A DNA stretch of 64,000 nt from Betaproteobacteria bacterium (GTDB taxonomy: Bacteria; Pseudomonadota; Gammaproteobacteria; Burkholderiales; Rhodocyclaceae), in the NCBI GenBank assembly GCA_016194935.1, contig JACQAO010000028.1:86366-150365 (forward strand), read 5' to 3'. Positions 53,746-64,000 of the stretch are shown here, in pieces. Numbering within the stretch: the first letter of the stretch is position 1; each line of letters begins with the position of its first letter. The translations under genes were made by a program, and so were the position numbers. The notes beneath the pieces are model-generated. The model did not search any database, had not been told where the DNA came from, and saw nothing but the letters and a program-made list of their open reading frames with translations.

Positions 53746-55164
53746 ATGCTGCGCACGCTCTACGATAAATTGTGGGAAAGCCATGTCGTCCATCAGGAAG
53801 AAGATGGCACGGCGCTGCTTTATATTGATCGCCATCTGGTGCATGAGGTGACCAGCCCGCAAGCCTTTGAAGGCCTCAAGCTGGCCGGCCGCAAGCTGTG
53901 GCGGGCCGATTCGGTCGTCGCTACGGCCGATCACAATACGCCGACCCAGGGCTGGGAAAGGGGCATCGAAGGCATCGAGGACAAGGTGTCGCGGCTGCAA
54001 ATCGAGACATTGAGTACCAATATCCAGGCGTTCGGCGCGCTCTCCTATTTCCCTTTCCGCGATCCGCGCCAGGGCATCGTGCATGTGATCGGCCCGGAGC
54101 AGGGCGCGACGCTGCCGGGCATGACGGTGGTGTGCGGCGACTCGCACACCAGCACGCATGGCGCATTTGCCTGCCTGGCGCACGGCATCGGCACTTCCGA
54201 AGTCGAACATGTGATGGCAACGCAGTGCCTGTTGCAGAAGAAATCCAAAAGCATGCGGGTGCTGGTGAATGGTCAACTCGGTAAAGCCGTCACGGCCAAG
54301 GACATCGCGCTGGCCCTGATCGGACAGATCGGCACCGCCGGCGGTACCGGCTACGCCATCGAATTTGCCGGCAGCGCCATCCGCGGGTTGAGCATGGAAG
54401 GCCGCATGACGCTGTGTAATATGGCCATCGAAGCCGGTGCGCGCGCTGGCATGGTGGCAGTCGACGAGGTTACCATCGAGTATCTCAAGGGTCGTCCCTT
54501 CGCGCCGCGCGAAGACCAGTGGGACAGGGCTGTGGCTTATTGGCGTACTCTGGGCAGCGATGCCGGGGCGCAATTCGACGCCACCGTGGAACTCGATGCC
54601 AGCCGGCTCCAGCCGCAAGTCACCTGGGGTACTTCGCCGGAAATGGTGGTCGATATAGCCGGCGCGGTACCCGCGCCCGAAGATTTCAGCGACCCGGTCA
54701 AGCGCGAAGGCGTAGCACGCGCCCTGCAATACATGGGACTGACGCCGCGCACGCCGCTGACGCAGATCAAGATCGACAAGGTCTTCATCGGCTCCTGCAC
54801 CAACTCGCGCATCGAGGATTTGCGCGCCGCCGCCGGCATCGCGCGCGGGCGGCACGTCGCCGCCAACGTCAAGCTGGCGCTGGTGGTGCCGGGTTCCGGC
54901 CTGGTCAAACGGCAGGCCGAAGCCGAGGGGCTCGACAAAATTTTCACCGACGCCGGTTTCGAGTGGCGTCAGCCGGGCTGTTCGATGTGCCTGGCGATGA
55001 ACGCCGACCGGCTGGCGCCGGGCGAACGTTGCGCCTCGACCTCGAACCGCAATTTTGAAGGCCGCCAGGGCAACGGTGGCCGCACTCATCTGCTCAGTCC
55101 GCAGATGGCGGCGGCGGCGGCGATTGCCGGGCATTTTGCGGACGTGCGCGAGCTTTTATCCTAA
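53746..55164 (+). CDS. leuC: 3-isopropylmalate dehydratase large subunit
   Basis: 472 residues, standard length. Iron-sulfur cysteines lie in [16 protein letters not shown] and [13 protein letters not shown]; the substrate/cluster region [30 protein letters not shown] and the C-terminal [14 protein letters not shown] are conserved. It isomerises 2- to 3-isopropylmalate with LeuD. The small subunit follows after a repeat element and an entericidin-like gene. Confidence 0.97.
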   Translation: MLRTLYDKLWESHVVHQEEDGTALLYIDRHLVHEVTSPQAFEGLKLAGRKLWRADSVVATADHNTPTQGWERGIEGIEDKVSRLQIETLSTNIQAFGALSYFPFRDPRQGIVHVIGPEQGATLPGMTVVCGDSHTSTHGAFACLAHGIGTSEVEHVMATQCLLQKKSKSMRVLVNGQLGKAVTAKDIALALIGQIGTAGGTGYAIEFAGSAIRGLSMEGRMTLCNMAIEAGARAGMVAVDEVTIEYLKGRPFAPREDQWDRAVAYWRTLGSDAGAQFDATVELDASRLQPQVTWGTSPEMVVDIAGAVPAPEDFSDPVKREGVARALQYMGLTPRTPLTQIKIDKVFIGSCTNSRIEDLRAAAGIARGRHVAANVKLALVVPGSGLVKRQAEAEGLDKIFTDAGFEWRQPGCSMCLAMNADRLAPGERCASTSNRNFEGRQGNGGRTHLLSPQMAAAAAIAGHFADVRELLS

Positions 55165-55178
55165 AAGCCGTAATTCAA

Positions 55179-55298
55179 GCCACAGAGAACACAGAGGACA
55201 CAGAGATGATGCGGGTTCTACAGATTTTTCATGGTCACCTGATTGAGGATTGATGATAACTTCTTGTCTTTCTCTGTGAACTCTGTGTTCTCTGTGGC
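55179..55298. repeat. CACAGAG-rich dispersed inverted repeat, copy 2
   Basis: 120-bp element beginning GCCACAGAGAACACAGAGGA and ending CTCTGTGTTCTCTGTGGC, opposite in orientation to the copy at 8495-8622. It begins 14 bp after the leuC stop, inside the leu operon, and would form a long hairpin in the leuC-leuD message. Confidence 0.85.
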
Positions 55299-55377
55299 TA
55301 GCTGTTTTTAGGTTTATAGCGGGCGGTACCAACGCAGCCCTGACAGGGCAGGCGAACTTATTTCAAGGAGAGTGATC

Positions 55378-55503
55378 ATGCATAAAATGAGTCTGTTTGC
55401 GGTTGTGATTTTCGCGGTGATACTGAGCGCCTGCAACACCGTCAAAGGTCTCGGCAAGGATATCGAGAAGGGCGGCGAAGCGATCCAGAAATCCACCAAG
55501 TAA
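55378..55503 (+). CDS. Entericidin-like small lipoprotein (EcnA/EcnB family)
   Basis: 41 residues: a lipoprotein signal [19 protein letters not shown] with lipobox LSAC, then [20 protein letters not shown], the amphipathic repeat of entericidins. The ribosome binding site AAGGAG is well placed. Its TAA shares one base with the leuD ATG (TAATG), so translation is coupled to leuD. A hairpin GCCCT/AGGGC lies upstream near 55337-55349. Entericidins are small membrane lipoproteins linked to stress-induced lysis in enterics; function inside a leu operon is unknown. Confidence 0.88.
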   Translation: MHKMSLFAVVIFAVILSACNTVKGLGKDIEKGGEAIQKSTK

Positions 55504-56141
55504 TGCGCAAGTTCACCCAACTCGATGGGCTGGTGGCGCCGCTGGATCGCGCCAACGTGGATACCGACGCCATCATCCCCAAGCAATTCCTGAAGTCGAT
55601 CAAGCGGAGCGGCTTCGGCCCCAACCTGTTCGACGAATGGCGCTACCTGGATCATGGCGAGCCGGGCATGGATCACGCCAAGCGTACGCCGAACCCCAAC
55701 TTCGTGCTCAACCAGCCGCGCTACGAGGGAGCTGCAATTTTGCTGACGCGCGATAACTTCGGCTGCGGCAGCTCGCGCGAGCATGCGCCCTGGGCGCTGG
55801 AGGATTTCGGCCTGCGGGCGCTGATCGGCGTCAGCTTCGCGGATATTTTTTTCAACAACTGTTTCAAGAACGGCCTGCTGCCGATCCGCTTGTCCAAGCC
55901 GGAGGTGGATGAACTGTTTGCCCAGACCTTGCAGCAACCGGGTTACCGGCTGCGCATCGACCTGAAAGCCCAGACCGTGACGCGGCCCGACGGCAAGGTG
56001 TTGCGTTTTGAGGTGGAGGCTTTCCGCAAACACTGTTTGCTGGACGGCCTGGATGAGATCGGCCTGACCCTGCGGCATGCCGACAAAATCCGCGAGTTCG
56101 AAGCCAGGCGGCGCTTTGAGCAGCCCTGGCTGTTCGCCTGA
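55503..56141 (+). CDS. leuD: 3-isopropylmalate dehydratase small subunit
   Basis: 212 residues. Motifs: [23 protein letters not shown] at the N-terminus and the loop [20 protein letters not shown] that completes the LeuC active site. The start overlaps the entericidin-like stop by one base; leuB follows 20 bp after its end. Confidence 0.97.
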   Translation: MRKFTQLDGLVAPLDRANVDTDAIIPKQFLKSIKRSGFGPNLFDEWRYLDHGEPGMDHAKRTPNPNFVLNQPRYEGAAILLTRDNFGCGSSREHAPWALEDFGLRALIGVSFADIFFNNCFKNGLLPIRLSKPEVDELFAQTLQQPGYRLRIDLKAQTVTRPDGKVLRFEVEAFRKHCLLDGLDEIGLTLRHADKIREFEARRRFEQPWLFA

Positions 56142-56161
56142 CGGCGGTCATCGGAACCGAC

Positions 56162-57220
56162 ATGAAAATCTGCGTACTCGCGGGGGACGGCATCGGCCCT
56201 GAGATCACTGACCAGGCGCTGCGGGTGTTGCATGCGCTCGATCTGAAATTCGATGTGACCGAAGCGCCGGTGGGTGGCGCCGCTTACCGTGCGCTGGGCC
56301 ATCCGCTGCCGGACAGCACGCTGAAGCTGGCGCGGGAATCCGACGCCATCCTGTTCGGCGCCGTCGGCGACTTCAGCCTCGACACGCTGCCGCGCGAGTT
56401 GCGTCCGGAACAGGCGATTCTCGGGCTGCGCAAGGAACTCAATCTGTTTGCCAACTTTCGCCCGGCGCTGGTGTATCCAGAGCTGGTGCAGGCTTCCTCG
56501 CTCAAGCCGGAAGTGGTGGCGGGCCTCGACATCCTGATTATCCGCGAACTCACTGGCGACATCTACTTCGGCCAGCCGCGCGGCATCCGCACCCTTGCCA
56601 ATGGCGAGCGCGAAGGCTACGACACCATGCGTTATTCCGAGAGTGAAATCCGCCGCGTTGCACATGTCGGGTTTCAGGCGGCGCAGAAGCGCGGGCGACG
56701 GCTGTGTTCGGTGGACAAAGCCAACGTACTCGACACCATGCAGTTGTGGCGCGAGGTGGTGAGCGAAGTGGGCGAGGAGTACCCGGAGGTCGCGTTGTCA
56801 CACATGTATGTCGACAACGCGGCGATGCAGTTGTTGAAGAACCCCAAGCAGTTCGACGTGATCGTCACCGGCAATATGTTCGGCGATATTTTGTCTGACG
56901 AGGCTTCGATGCTGACCGGCTCGATCGGCATGCTGCCCTCGGCATCGCTCAACGAACATGGCTTCGGCCTGTACGAGCCGATCCACGGTTCGGCGCCGGA
57001 CATCGCCGGCAAGAATATCGCCAATCCGCTGGCGACGATACTTTCGGCGGCCATGATGTTGCGTTATTCCTTCAACCTGGCCGAGGCCGCCGAGCGTATC
57101 GAAACCGCTGTCAAGCGGGTACTGGCGCAGGGCTTTCGCACCAGCGACATTTTCGAGCCGGGCGCGAAAAAAGCCGGTACCATCGAAATGGGCGACGCGG
57201 TGCTGGCGGCGCTGTCATAA
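56162..57220 (+). CDS. leuB: 3-isopropylmalate dehydrogenase
   Basis: 352 residues. Characteristic parts: [33 protein letters not shown], the metal/substrate Asp region [26 protein letters not shown] and [19 protein letters not shown]. Oxidatively decarboxylates 3-isopropylmalate with NAD. In line with leuD; asd follows after 25 bp. Confidence 0.97.
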   Translation: MKICVLAGDGIGPEITDQALRVLHALDLKFDVTEAPVGGAAYRALGHPLPDSTLKLARESDAILFGAVGDFSLDTLPRELRPEQAILGLRKELNLFANFRPALVYPELVQASSLKPEVVAGLDILIIRELTGDIYFGQPRGIRTLANGEREGYDTMRYSESEIRRVAHVGFQAAQKRGRRLCSVDKANVLDTMQLWREVVSEVGEEYPEVALSHMYVDNAAMQLLKNPKQFDVIVTGNMFGDILSDEASMLTGSIGMLPSASLNEHGFGLYEPIHGSAPDIAGKNIANPLATILSAAMMLRYSFNLAEAAERIETAVKRVLAQGFRTSDIFEPGAKKAGTIEMGDAVLAALS

Positions 57221-57245
57221 TTTTTTACGTAGGAAGAGTCGGAAA

Positions 57246-58367
57246 ATGAAACGAGTCGGTATTGTCGGTTGGCGCGGTATGGTGGGTTCGGTGCTGCTGC
57301 AACGCATGCGCGAGGAGAACGATTTTGCCCTGATCGAGCCGGTGTTCTTCACCACCTCCAATGTCGGCGGTAACGCCCCCAGTCTCGGCCCGAAGACCGG
57401 CAAAGACGTGCCGCCGCTGATGGACGCCAAAGACATCAACGCGTTGCGGGGCATGGAAATCATCATTTCCTGCCAGGGCGGCGACTACACCAGCGAAATA
57501 TTTCCCAAGCTGCGCGCCCTCGGCTGGGGCGGCTACTGGATCGACGCGGCGTCGACGCTGCGCATGCAGGACGATGCGGTCATCATTCTTGATCCGGTGA
57601 ATCGGGATGTCATCGACCGCGCCGTAGCCAAGGGCGTGAAGAATTTCATCGGCGGCAACTGCACGGTATCCCTGATGCTGATGGCCCTGGGCGGCCTGTT
57701 CAAGGCCGATCTGGTGGAGTGGTTGACCGCCATGACTTACCAGGCCGCGTCCGGCGCGGGGGCGCAGAACATGCGCGAACTGCTGCTGCAGATGGGCGAG
57801 GTGCATCGCGTGGCCCAGCCCCTGCTCGACGATCCGGCCTCGACCATCCTCGACATCGACCGCGAAGTGGCAGGGATATTGCGCGACGAGCATTTCCCCA
57901 CCGAAAATTTCGGCGTGCCGCTGGCAGGTTCGCTGATTCCCTGGATAGACAAGGATCTTGACAGCGGACAAAGCCGCGAGGAGTGGAAATGCTCGGCGGA
58001 ATCCAACAAGATCCTCGGGCGGAGCGCCCGGCTTATCCCCATGGACAGCATTTGCGTGCGTATCGGCGCTATGCGCTGCCATTCCCAGGCATTGACCATC
58101 AAGCTCAGGAAAGATGTGCCTTTGGCGGATATCGAGACCATGCTCGCGGCTGACAACGAATGGGTCAGCGTGGTGCCCAATCGGCGTGGGACGACGATCA
58201 AGGAGCTAACGCCGACCGCCGTGACCGGCAAGTTAACGGTGCCGGTCGGTCGTTTGCGCAAGCTGGCGATGGGGCCGGAGTATCTGTCAGCGTTCACGGT
58301 CGGCGACCAATTGCTGTGGGGCGCCGCCGAACCGCTGCGGCGCATGTTGCGCATCCTGCTTGGTTGA
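57246..58367 (+). CDS. asd: Aspartate-semialdehyde dehydrogenase
   Basis: 373 residues of the gram-negative Asd type: [18 protein letters not shown] nucleotide-binding start, [17 protein letters not shown] with the catalytic Cys, and the substrate Arg/His region [16 protein letters not shown]. Makes the branch-point intermediate for lysine, methionine and threonine. The leuB-asd order is common in beta- and gammaproteobacteria. Confidence 0.97.
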   Translation: MKRVGIVGWRGMVGSVLLQRMREENDFALIEPVFFTTSNVGGNAPSLGPKTGKDVPPLMDAKDINALRGMEIIISCQGGDYTSEIFPKLRALGWGGYWIDAASTLRMQDDAVIILDPVNRDVIDRAVAKGVKNFIGGNCTVSLMLMALGGLFKADLVEWLTAMTYQAASGAGAQNMRELLLQMGEVHRVAQPLLDDPASTILDIDREVAGILRDEHFPTENFGVPLAGSLIPWIDKDLDSGQSREEWKCSAESNKILGRSARLIPMDSICVRIGAMRCHSQALTIKLRKDVPLADIETMLAADNEWVSVVPNRRGTTIKELTPTAVTGKLTVPVGRLRKLAMGPEYLSAFTVGDQLLWGAAEPLRRMLRILLG

Positions 58368-58481
58368 AAAAGAAATACACCGGGGAAATGTCGTTCAATG
58401 TGATGCGGCGGTTTAGCTTGCATAGCTAACTGCATGATGTTATGTTATTTGTTCTGGAACGATCCCCGACAGGGAGGGGCA

Positions 58482-61319
58482 GTGGGTAATAAGACTCCGC
58501 GAATACAGATCACGGCTACGCTTCTGGCGCTTCTGGCTTTTGCACTGCTGGCCCTGCCGTTGGGCGCCGGCGCCGCCGGTCTCGGCAAGGTGACAGTGCT
58601 TTCCGCGCTCGGCCAGCCGTTGCGCGCGGAGGTCGATATCACTGCCAGCCGTGAAGAGCTGACCTCGCTTGCGGCGCGTATCGCCTCGCCCAATGCTTTC
58701 AAGCAAGCTGGTATCGAGTATGCGCCAGCTTTGACGAGCGTCCGCATCACCGTGGATAAGCGCCCGGATGGACAGCCCTTCCTGAGCATGGTTTCGGATC
58801 GTCCGGTCAACGACCCTTTCCTCGACTTGCTGGTCGAGTTGGACTGGACTTCAGGCAGACTGGTGCGCGAATACACTTTCCTGCTGGATCCGCCCACAGC
58901 GCCGCGGAAATTGGCGGCGGCGGCCGTGACCGCGCCGGTTATACAGCCTCCAGTCAAGAGCGAGCCGCCCGCTACCATCGCACCTGTCCCACCGGCGCCA
59001 GTCATTGCCAAGCAGCCGGAAATGCCTGTTGTCGCACCATCCGCGCCATCAGCGCCAGCCAGCGTTGCACCGGGCGAGCAGCAAACCCGTCCCGAAACCA
59101 AAGCGGTACACGGCGCTGGCGAAAGACCGGGCAGAGAAAAGCCTGAAAAACCGGCGCAGAAAAAATTACCCCAGGAAGCTGCAACCCGGCTGGTCAAGCA
59201 TGGTGACACGCTCAGCCAGATCGCTACTGAAACCATGCCTGCAGGAGTCAGCCTGGATCAAATGCTGGTGGCGTTATTCGCCGGTAACCGCGATGCATTC
59301 GAAGGCAATGTAAATCGTCTCAAAGAAGGCAAGATTCTCGCTATCCCTGACCGTGAAACAGTATCAGCCGTCGATGCAGAGGAAGCCAGGACGACCATAC
59401 GCGTGCAGGCGGCGGATTTCGACGCCTATCGCAAAAAGCTGGCCGCCGCAGCCGGCAGCGCTGCTCCGCAGAAAGAGGCGGAGCCCAAACGCGCTGTCAG
59501 CGGCAAGATACAACCCAAGGTCGAGGATAAGGCGCCGGCGCCGGTTCCGGGAAAAGACAAGCTTGAAATTTCCAGGTCCGAAGCAGCTTCCGGCAAGGCG
59601 GGATCGGGCCGCATTGCGGCAATCGAGGAGACCCTGATTGCGCGCGAAAAAGCTCTCAAGGAGGCCAACAGCCGTATCGCCGAGCTGGAGAAAAATCTCC
59701 AGGATTTGAAAAAACTGGTTGAACTGAAGAACCAGAGCATGGCCGATTTGCAGAAACAGGCGCAGCCCGTCCCGCCTGCCGCAACTGCGGCAGAAGTCAA
59801 GAAGCCTGAAACCGCCGCCAAGACGCCCGTAGCCTCTGCTCCTTCGGTACAGCCGCCTGCGCCTGCAACGACGCCGAGCGTCAAGAAACCCTTGCCGCCT
59901 TCGTCTCCGCCGGCCCCGCCGAGCTTTATCGAGCAGAGCCCTGAGATTGTCTATGGCGGCGGCGCCATTCTCGCCCTGCTGCTCGGCTACTTTGGCTATG
60001 CGCGTTGGCGCAAGCAGCGCCAGGCAGATGATCAAGCCGCGACTGAGGTAACTGATAGCTTCAGTGAGCAGGCGGCTGGATCGCCATCCGAATCCAGTAT
60101 GGGTGGCGGCCAGCGGGTCGACACCAACGATCTGCTGGCGCAGACTGATTTCAGCAGCCAGTCCGGCATGGCCGTGAGCGGCGCCGCCGGGGTTGACCCG
60201 GTCGCCGAGGCGGAGGTGTACATGGCCTATGGCCGTGATACGCAAGCCGAAGAAATACTTCTTGATGCGCAAAAATCCGATCCGGTACGCCCGGCGATCC
60301 AGCTCAAGTTGCTCGAAATATATGTAGCGCGCAAAAGCGTCAAGCAGTTCGAAACAATCGCCACCGCCCTGCACCAGCAGACTGGCGGGGCGGGTGACGA
60401 TTGGGAAGCCGCCGCAAAACTGGGTCGCCAGGTCGATCCGGAAAACCCCTTGTATAGCGTCGCGGGTATGGGAACTGATGCCGGAGCTGAATCCGCTACA
60501 CACCCCAGCGACATGCTTGCGCCTGAGCAGATGGACGCAGTCATTGCAGAGGACGGCCTGGCTCCGGCAGAGCAGAACACGCAAGCGGCGATGGACGAGG
60601 CGCCAGCCGGAATGCCGCAGCAGCATGGCGACTCCACTGCATCGCTGGATTTTGAACTTGACCTGTCTGCCGATGCGCAGGAACCGAGCCCGAGCGTTTC
60701 TGAACCGGTGTCGGCGGTCGCGCCGCCGGATGAGGCGCTGGCCGGGTCAATGGACTTGGATCTGGACCTTGATCTGGCGCTGGAACCTGATGCGGGAGTA
60801 TTGGAATCCGCCGCTGATAATGAGAAGCAGAAGAAACAGCCGGACAATTCCGACGAGTCGGTGCACGAACTCGATTTCGACTTCGATCTCGGCGGCGTCA
60901 AGCCGTCCGATACGCCCGCGTCGTTGCAGCTTGACGATGACAATTTAATCGACTTCGATCTTGCTCTGCCGTCCGTTGCCCAACCGCCCACGCCGGAGAA
61001 ACTAGATCTGTCGTCGATCAGCCTGGAACTCGACGAATCCAGCGCACCCCCGCCCAGCCCAACACAGCCGGCTGCGAGCAATCTCGACCTGTCCTCCATC
61101 AGCCTGGATTTCGATGAGCCTTCCCCGGCTGCTCCCGCCGCAACTGCGGCAAGCGACGATGCCGCCATGCAGGAAGTGGCGACCAAGTTTGAGCTGGCCC
61201 TGGCTTACGAAGAGATGGGTGATAAAGAAGGTGCGCGCGAACTGCTGCAGGAAGTCATCAACGAGGGCAGCGTCGCCCAACAGACGGCGGCTCGCAACAA
61301 ACTCGCGCAACTCGGTTGA
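58482..61319 (+). CDS. fimV: FimV-type pilus/polar assembly protein
   Basis: 945 residues. Signal-like hydrophobic segment, then the FimV N-terminal domain (GLGKVTVLSALGQPLRAEVD), LysM peptidoglycan-binding domain (RLVKHGDTLSQIATETMPAG), a coiled coil near residue 390-440, a single membrane helix (IVYGGGAILALLLGYFGYAR), a long acidic repetitive region rich in LDLSSISL and LDLDLDL, and the C-terminal TPR-like FimV motif (KFELALAYEEMGDKEGARELL). FimV supports type IV pilus assembly and polar organisation. The GTG at 58482 follows AGGGAGGGG; an ATG frame start at 58434 lacks a site. Confidence 0.93.
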   Translation: MGNKTPRIQITATLLALLAFALLALPLGAGAAGLGKVTVLSALGQPLRAEVDITASREELTSLAARIASPNAFKQAGIEYAPALTSVRITVDKRPDGQPFLSMVSDRPVNDPFLDLLVELDWTSGRLVREYTFLLDPPTAPRKLAAAAVTAPVIQPPVKSEPPATIAPVPPAPVIAKQPEMPVVAPSAPSAPASVAPGEQQTRPETKAVHGAGERPGREKPEKPAQKKLPQEAATRLVKHGDTLSQIATETMPAGVSLDQMLVALFAGNRDAFEGNVNRLKEGKILAIPDRETVSAVDAEEARTTIRVQAADFDAYRKKLAAAAGSAAPQKEAEPKRAVSGKIQPKVEDKAPAPVPGKDKLEISRSEAASGKAGSGRIAAIEETLIAREKALKEANSRIAELEKNLQDLKKLVELKNQSMADLQKQAQPVPPAATAAEVKKPETAAKTPVASAPSVQPPAPATTPSVKKPLPPSSPPAPPSFIEQSPEIVYGGGAILALLLGYFGYARWRKQRQADDQAATEVTDSFSEQAAGSPSESSMGGGQRVDTNDLLAQTDFSSQSGMAVSGAAGVDPVAEAEVYMAYGRDTQAEEILLDAQKSDPVRPAIQLKLLEIYVARKSVKQFETIATALHQQTGGAGDDWEAAAKLGRQVDPENPLYSVAGMGTDAGAESATHPSDMLAPEQMDAVIAEDGLAPAEQNTQAAMDEAPAGMPQQHGDSTASLDFELDLSADAQEPSPSVSEPVSAVAPPDEALAGSMDLDLDLDLALEPDAGVLESAADNEKQKKQPDNSDESVHELDFDFDLGGVKPSDTPASLQLDDDNLIDFDLALPSVAQPPTPEKLDLSSISLELDESSAPPPSPTQPAASNLDLSSISLDFDEPSPAAPAATAASDDAAMQEVATKFELALAYEEMGDKEGARELLQEVINEGSVAQQTAARNKLAQLG

Positions 61320-61361
61320 GCGTCCCGGCGTGCCGGGCTGCCAGGGTTGGAAGGCGTTAGG

Positions 61362-62150
61362 GTGAGGATCGCGCTAGGGATTGAGTATAACGGCGCAGCT
61401 TTTCAAGGCTGGCAGTCGCAGCCGCACGGCAACACCATTCAAGATGCTCTGGAACACGCCCTGGCCGAGGTTGCCGGTGAGACGGTGCGCGTGAGCTGCG
61501 CCGGACGGACAGACACAGGGGTTCACGCGCTGGCGCAGGTGGCGCATTTCGACTGCAACGCCGTGCGTCCTGACACTGCCTGGGTGCGTGGCGGCAATGC
61601 ACATCTGCCGGATTCGATTGCGGTGCGCTGGGCGCAGCCGGTCGCCGCGGAATTCCATGCGCGCTACTCGGCGCTTTCACGCAGCTACCGTTATGTGCTC
61701 AACAATCATGCGGTGCGTCCGGCGCTCAACCATGGCCGGGTGGGCTGGTATCACCGCCCGCTGGATGTCGGGGCGATGCAGCAGGCGGCGCGCCTGCTGC
61801 TGGGGGAACAGGATTTTTCCGCCTTCCGCGCCGCCGAATGCCAGGCCAAGTCGCCCGTAAAAACCCTCCACCAGGCCGATGTGGCGCGTCACGGTGATAT
61901 GCTGGTGTTTGATTTTCGCGCCAATGCTTTTCTGCAACACATGGTGCGCAACATGGTGGGCGCGCTGGTCGCCATCGGCAGCGGCAAGCAGCCGCCGGAG
62001 TGGATTGCAACGCTGATTGCCAGCCGCGACCGCACACGCGCGGCGCCGACTTTTTCGCCTGCGGGTCTGTATTTCGCCGGCGTTGAATACGAAGCTCACT
62101 GGCGCTTGCCTCCATCGGCCAGTATCATCGCGCCTTCAATCTGGCTATAA
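61362..62150 (+). CDS. truA: tRNA pseudouridine(38-40) synthase TruA
   Basis: 262 residues. RIALGIEYNGAAFQGWQSQ at the start and the catalytic Asp in CAGRTDTGVHALAQVAHFD; FLQHMVRNMVGALVAIG near the end. GTG 61362 gives the usual TruA N-terminus; a TTG at 61347 would add five residues. The fimV-truA-trpF order is common in proteobacteria. Confidence 0.96.
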   Translation: MRIALGIEYNGAAFQGWQSQPHGNTIQDALEHALAEVAGETVRVSCAGRTDTGVHALAQVAHFDCNAVRPDTAWVRGGNAHLPDSIAVRWAQPVAAEFHARYSALSRSYRYVLNNHAVRPALNHGRVGWYHRPLDVGAMQQAARLLLGEQDFSAFRAAECQAKSPVKTLHQADVARHGDMLVFDFRANAFLQHMVRNMVGALVAIGSGKQPPEWIATLIASRDRTRAAPTFSPAGLYFAGVEYEAHWRLPPSASIIAPSIWL

Positions 62151-62159
62151 GGCGGAACC

Positions 62160-62798
62160 GTGCACAGCCATCGCACCCGCATAAAAATCTGCGGCATTAC
62201 CCGAATGGAAGACTTGCGCGCCGCCGTCGATCTCGGTGCCGACGCGCTCGGCCTGGTCTTCTATCCGCCCAGTCCGCGCTTTCTGGAAATTTCCCAGGCG
62301 GCGCAACTGGCGCGCGCCGCGCCGCCATTCGTAACCACCGTGGGCTTGTTCGTCAACGCCGAGGCAGCCGTAGTGCGCCGGGTGTTGGCAAGCGTGCCGC
62401 TGCAATTGTTGCAGTTTCATGGCGATGAAGATGCCGCGTATTGCGGGCAATTCGGATTGCCCTATATCAAGGCGGCGCGTGTTCGGCCCGGCTTCGATTT
62501 GGTAGAATACGCCACTGCGTTTCCGCAAGCGTCCGGGCTGCTGCTCGACGCACATGTCGAAGGCTACGGCGGTGGCGGCGAGACGTTCGACTGGAAGCTG
62601 ATACCGCGCACTATGCCGCTGCCTTTGATCCTCTCGGGCGGACTCGATGCCGCCAATATTGCAGCGGCGATCAGCGCCGTGCGGCCTTGGGCGGTGGATG
62701 TCAGCAGCGGCGTGGAAAGCGCCAAAGGCATCAAGGATGCGGCGAAAATGGCGGCATTCATCTCAGGAGTACGAGGAGTCAGTAATGCAGATGCATGA
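62160..62798 (+). CDS. trpF: Phosphoribosylanthranilate isomerase
   Basis: 212 residues. Motifs: [29 protein letters not shown] with the catalytic Cys, [27 protein letters not shown] with the catalytic Asp, and [33 protein letters not shown]. Starts with GTG, 10 bp after truA. Its end overlaps trpB by 14 bp. Confidence 0.96.
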   Translation: MHSHRTRIKICGITRMEDLRAAVDLGADALGLVFYPPSPRFLEISQAAQLARAAPPFVTTVGLFVNAEAAVVRRVLASVPLQLLQFHGDEDAAYCGQFGLPYIKAARVRPGFDLVEYATAFPQASGLLLDAHVEGYGGGGETFDWKLIPRTMPLPLILSGGLDAANIAAAISAVRPWAVDVSSGVESAKGIKDAAKMAAFISGVRGVSNADA

Positions 62799-63999
62799 GC
62801 TTCCCTACAACCAGCCCGACGCACGCGGCCATTTCGGCCCTTACGGCGGCAGCTTCGTCGCCGAGACGCTCAAGCCGGCGCTCGACGAATTGCTGGCGGC
62901 TTATACCGAAGCCAAACGTGATCCGGTGTTCCGTGCCGAGTTTGAATACGATCTCAAGCACTATGTGGGACGCCCCTCGCCGATTTATCACGCCAAACGC
63001 TGGTCGGAGTTGTTGGGCGGGGCGCAGATTTATCTCAAGCGCGAAGACCTCAACCATACCGGCGCACACAAAGTGAACAACTGCATCGGCCAGGCCATGC
63101 TGGCCCGCCGCATGGGCAAGCCGCGCGTCATCGCCGAGACCGGGGCCGGGCAGCACGGCGTCGCCACCGCCACCGTAGCGGCGCGTTACGGCCTGGAATG
63201 CGTGGTCTATATGGGCAGCGAAGACATCCAGCGCCAGGCCGCCAATGTCTATCGCATGAAGCTGCTGGGGGCCAGCGTGGTGCCGGTGAATAGCGGCTCG
63301 AAGACCCTCAAGGACGCCATGAACGAGGCGATGCGCGACTGGGTCACCAACGTCGCCAATACTTTTTACATCATCGGCACTGTTGCCGGCCCGCATCCCT
63401 ATCCGACGCTGGTGCGCGACTTCCAGACGGTGATCGGCGAGGAATGCAAGACGCAAATGCCCGAGCTGGCCGGTCGCCAGCCAGATGCGGTGATTGCCTG
63501 CGTGGGCGGCGGCTCGAATGCGATGGGAATTTTTTATCCGTATATCCCGCTGGCCGACGTCAAGCTGATCGGCGTCGAGGCGGCGGGCCACGGGCTGGAC
63601 ACCGGCAAACACGCCGCGCCGCTCACCGCCAACAGTCCGGTCGGCGTGCTGCACGGCAACCGCAGCTACCTGATGCAGGATGAAAACGGGCAGATCATCG
63701 AAACCCACTCGATTTCGGCGGGTCTCGATTATCCCGGCGTTGGCCCCGAGCATGCCTGGCTCAAGGACAGCCGCCGTGCCGAGTACGTGGCGGTGACCGA
63801 CGCCGAGGCGCTGGCGGCGTTTCATGCGCTATGCCGCTATGAAGGCATCATCCCGGCGCTGGAATCCAGCCACGCCCTGGCGCATGCCGCCAGGATTGCC
63901 TCGGCCATGTCCCGTGACCAGTTGTTGCTGGTCAACCTCTCCGGGCGCGGCGACAAGGACATGCACACGGTGGCGGAGAAGTCGGGTATCACGTTCTGA
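62785..63999 (+). CDS. trpB: Tryptophan synthase beta subunit
   Basis: 404 residues, complete in the window. The PLP lysine is in [15 protein letters not shown], with [16 protein letters not shown], the phosphate-binding [12 protein letters not shown] and the C-terminal [12 protein letters not shown]. The ATG at 62785 has GAGGAG upstream and lies inside the end of trpF, so the two are translationally coupled. trpA would be expected next, beyond the window. Confidence 0.97.
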   Translation: MQMHELPYNQPDARGHFGPYGGSFVAETLKPALDELLAAYTEAKRDPVFRAEFEYDLKHYVGRPSPIYHAKRWSELLGGAQIYLKREDLNHTGAHKVNNCIGQAMLARRMGKPRVIAETGAGQHGVATATVAARYGLECVVYMGSEDIQRQAANVYRMKLLGASVVPVNSGSKTLKDAMNEAMRDWVTNVANTFYIIGTVAGPHPYPTLVRDFQTVIGEECKTQMPELAGRQPDAVIACVGGGSNAMGIFYPYIPLADVKLIGVEAAGHGLDTGKHAAPLTANSPVGVLHGNRSYLMQDENGQIIETHSISAGLDYPGVGPEHAWLKDSRRAEYVAVTDAEALAAFHALCRYEGIIPALESSHALAHAARIASAMSRDQLLLVNLSGRGDKDMHTVAEKSGITF

Positions 64000-64000
64000 T

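Overview
The window reads as chromosomal DNA from a chemolithotrophic sulfur-oxidising betaproteobacterium, probably near the Sulfuricella/Sulfuriferula/Gallionella part of Nitrosomonadales. This rests on gene content and style (soxYZAXB without soxCD, sat-aprBA with qmoAB-hdrCB, soeABC, the leuC-entericidin-leuD-leuB-asd-fimV-truA-trpF-trpB order) and not on any database search. Coding is dense and mostly GC-rich. I saw no rRNA, tRNA or CRISPR array.

Layout. 0-2.7 kb: end of a TPR membrane protein, a type IV pilin with a sigma-54-type promoter, then a toxin-antitoxin pair between a broken and an intact copy of the sixA 3' end. 2.7-8.4 kb: a phosphoethanolamine-transferase-like enzyme, a membrane protein with a spermidine-synthase-like domain, and a CYTH-CHAD protein. 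8.6-11.9 kb: a MacAB-like ABC export system. 11.9-16.2 kb: periplasmic thiosulfate oxidation genes (soxYZAXB, minus strand). 16.4-18.4 kb: moaC and a BepA-like protease.

18.6-32 kb is the cytoplasmic sulfite-to-sulfate block. sat-aprB-aprA and a coupled trio (YkgJ cysteine-cluster protein, CbbQ-type AAA+ ATPase, CbbO-type vWA protein) lie on the plus strand. qmoA-qmoB-hdrC-hdrB and a CBS-domain protein lie on the minus strand and converge on them. 46.8-51.5 kb carries soeABC, a second cytoplasmic sulfite-oxidising route. Thiosulfate sulfane sulfur without SoxCD would need a further pathway (for example rDsr or sHdr) outside this window.

32-46.7 kb is accessory: transporters, two HxlR-type regulators and one LysR regulator, each divergent from a small catabolic or detoxification operon with a clear palindromic candidate operator between them, a mandelate-racemase-like enzyme, two carboxymuconolactone-decarboxylase-family proteins, a MaoC-like protein, and an alpha/beta hydrolase gene broken by frameshifts and an IS630-family element. 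51.5-53.4 kb holds a two-gene OLD/ABC-like ATPase plus PIN-domain module, the best candidate for an undescribed defence or toxin system. 53.7-64 kb returns to core biosynthesis (leucine, aspartate semialdehyde, fimV, truA, trpFB) with an entericidin-like lipoprotein gene inside the leu operon and a dispersed CACAGAG-rich repeat whose other copy is at 8.5 kb.
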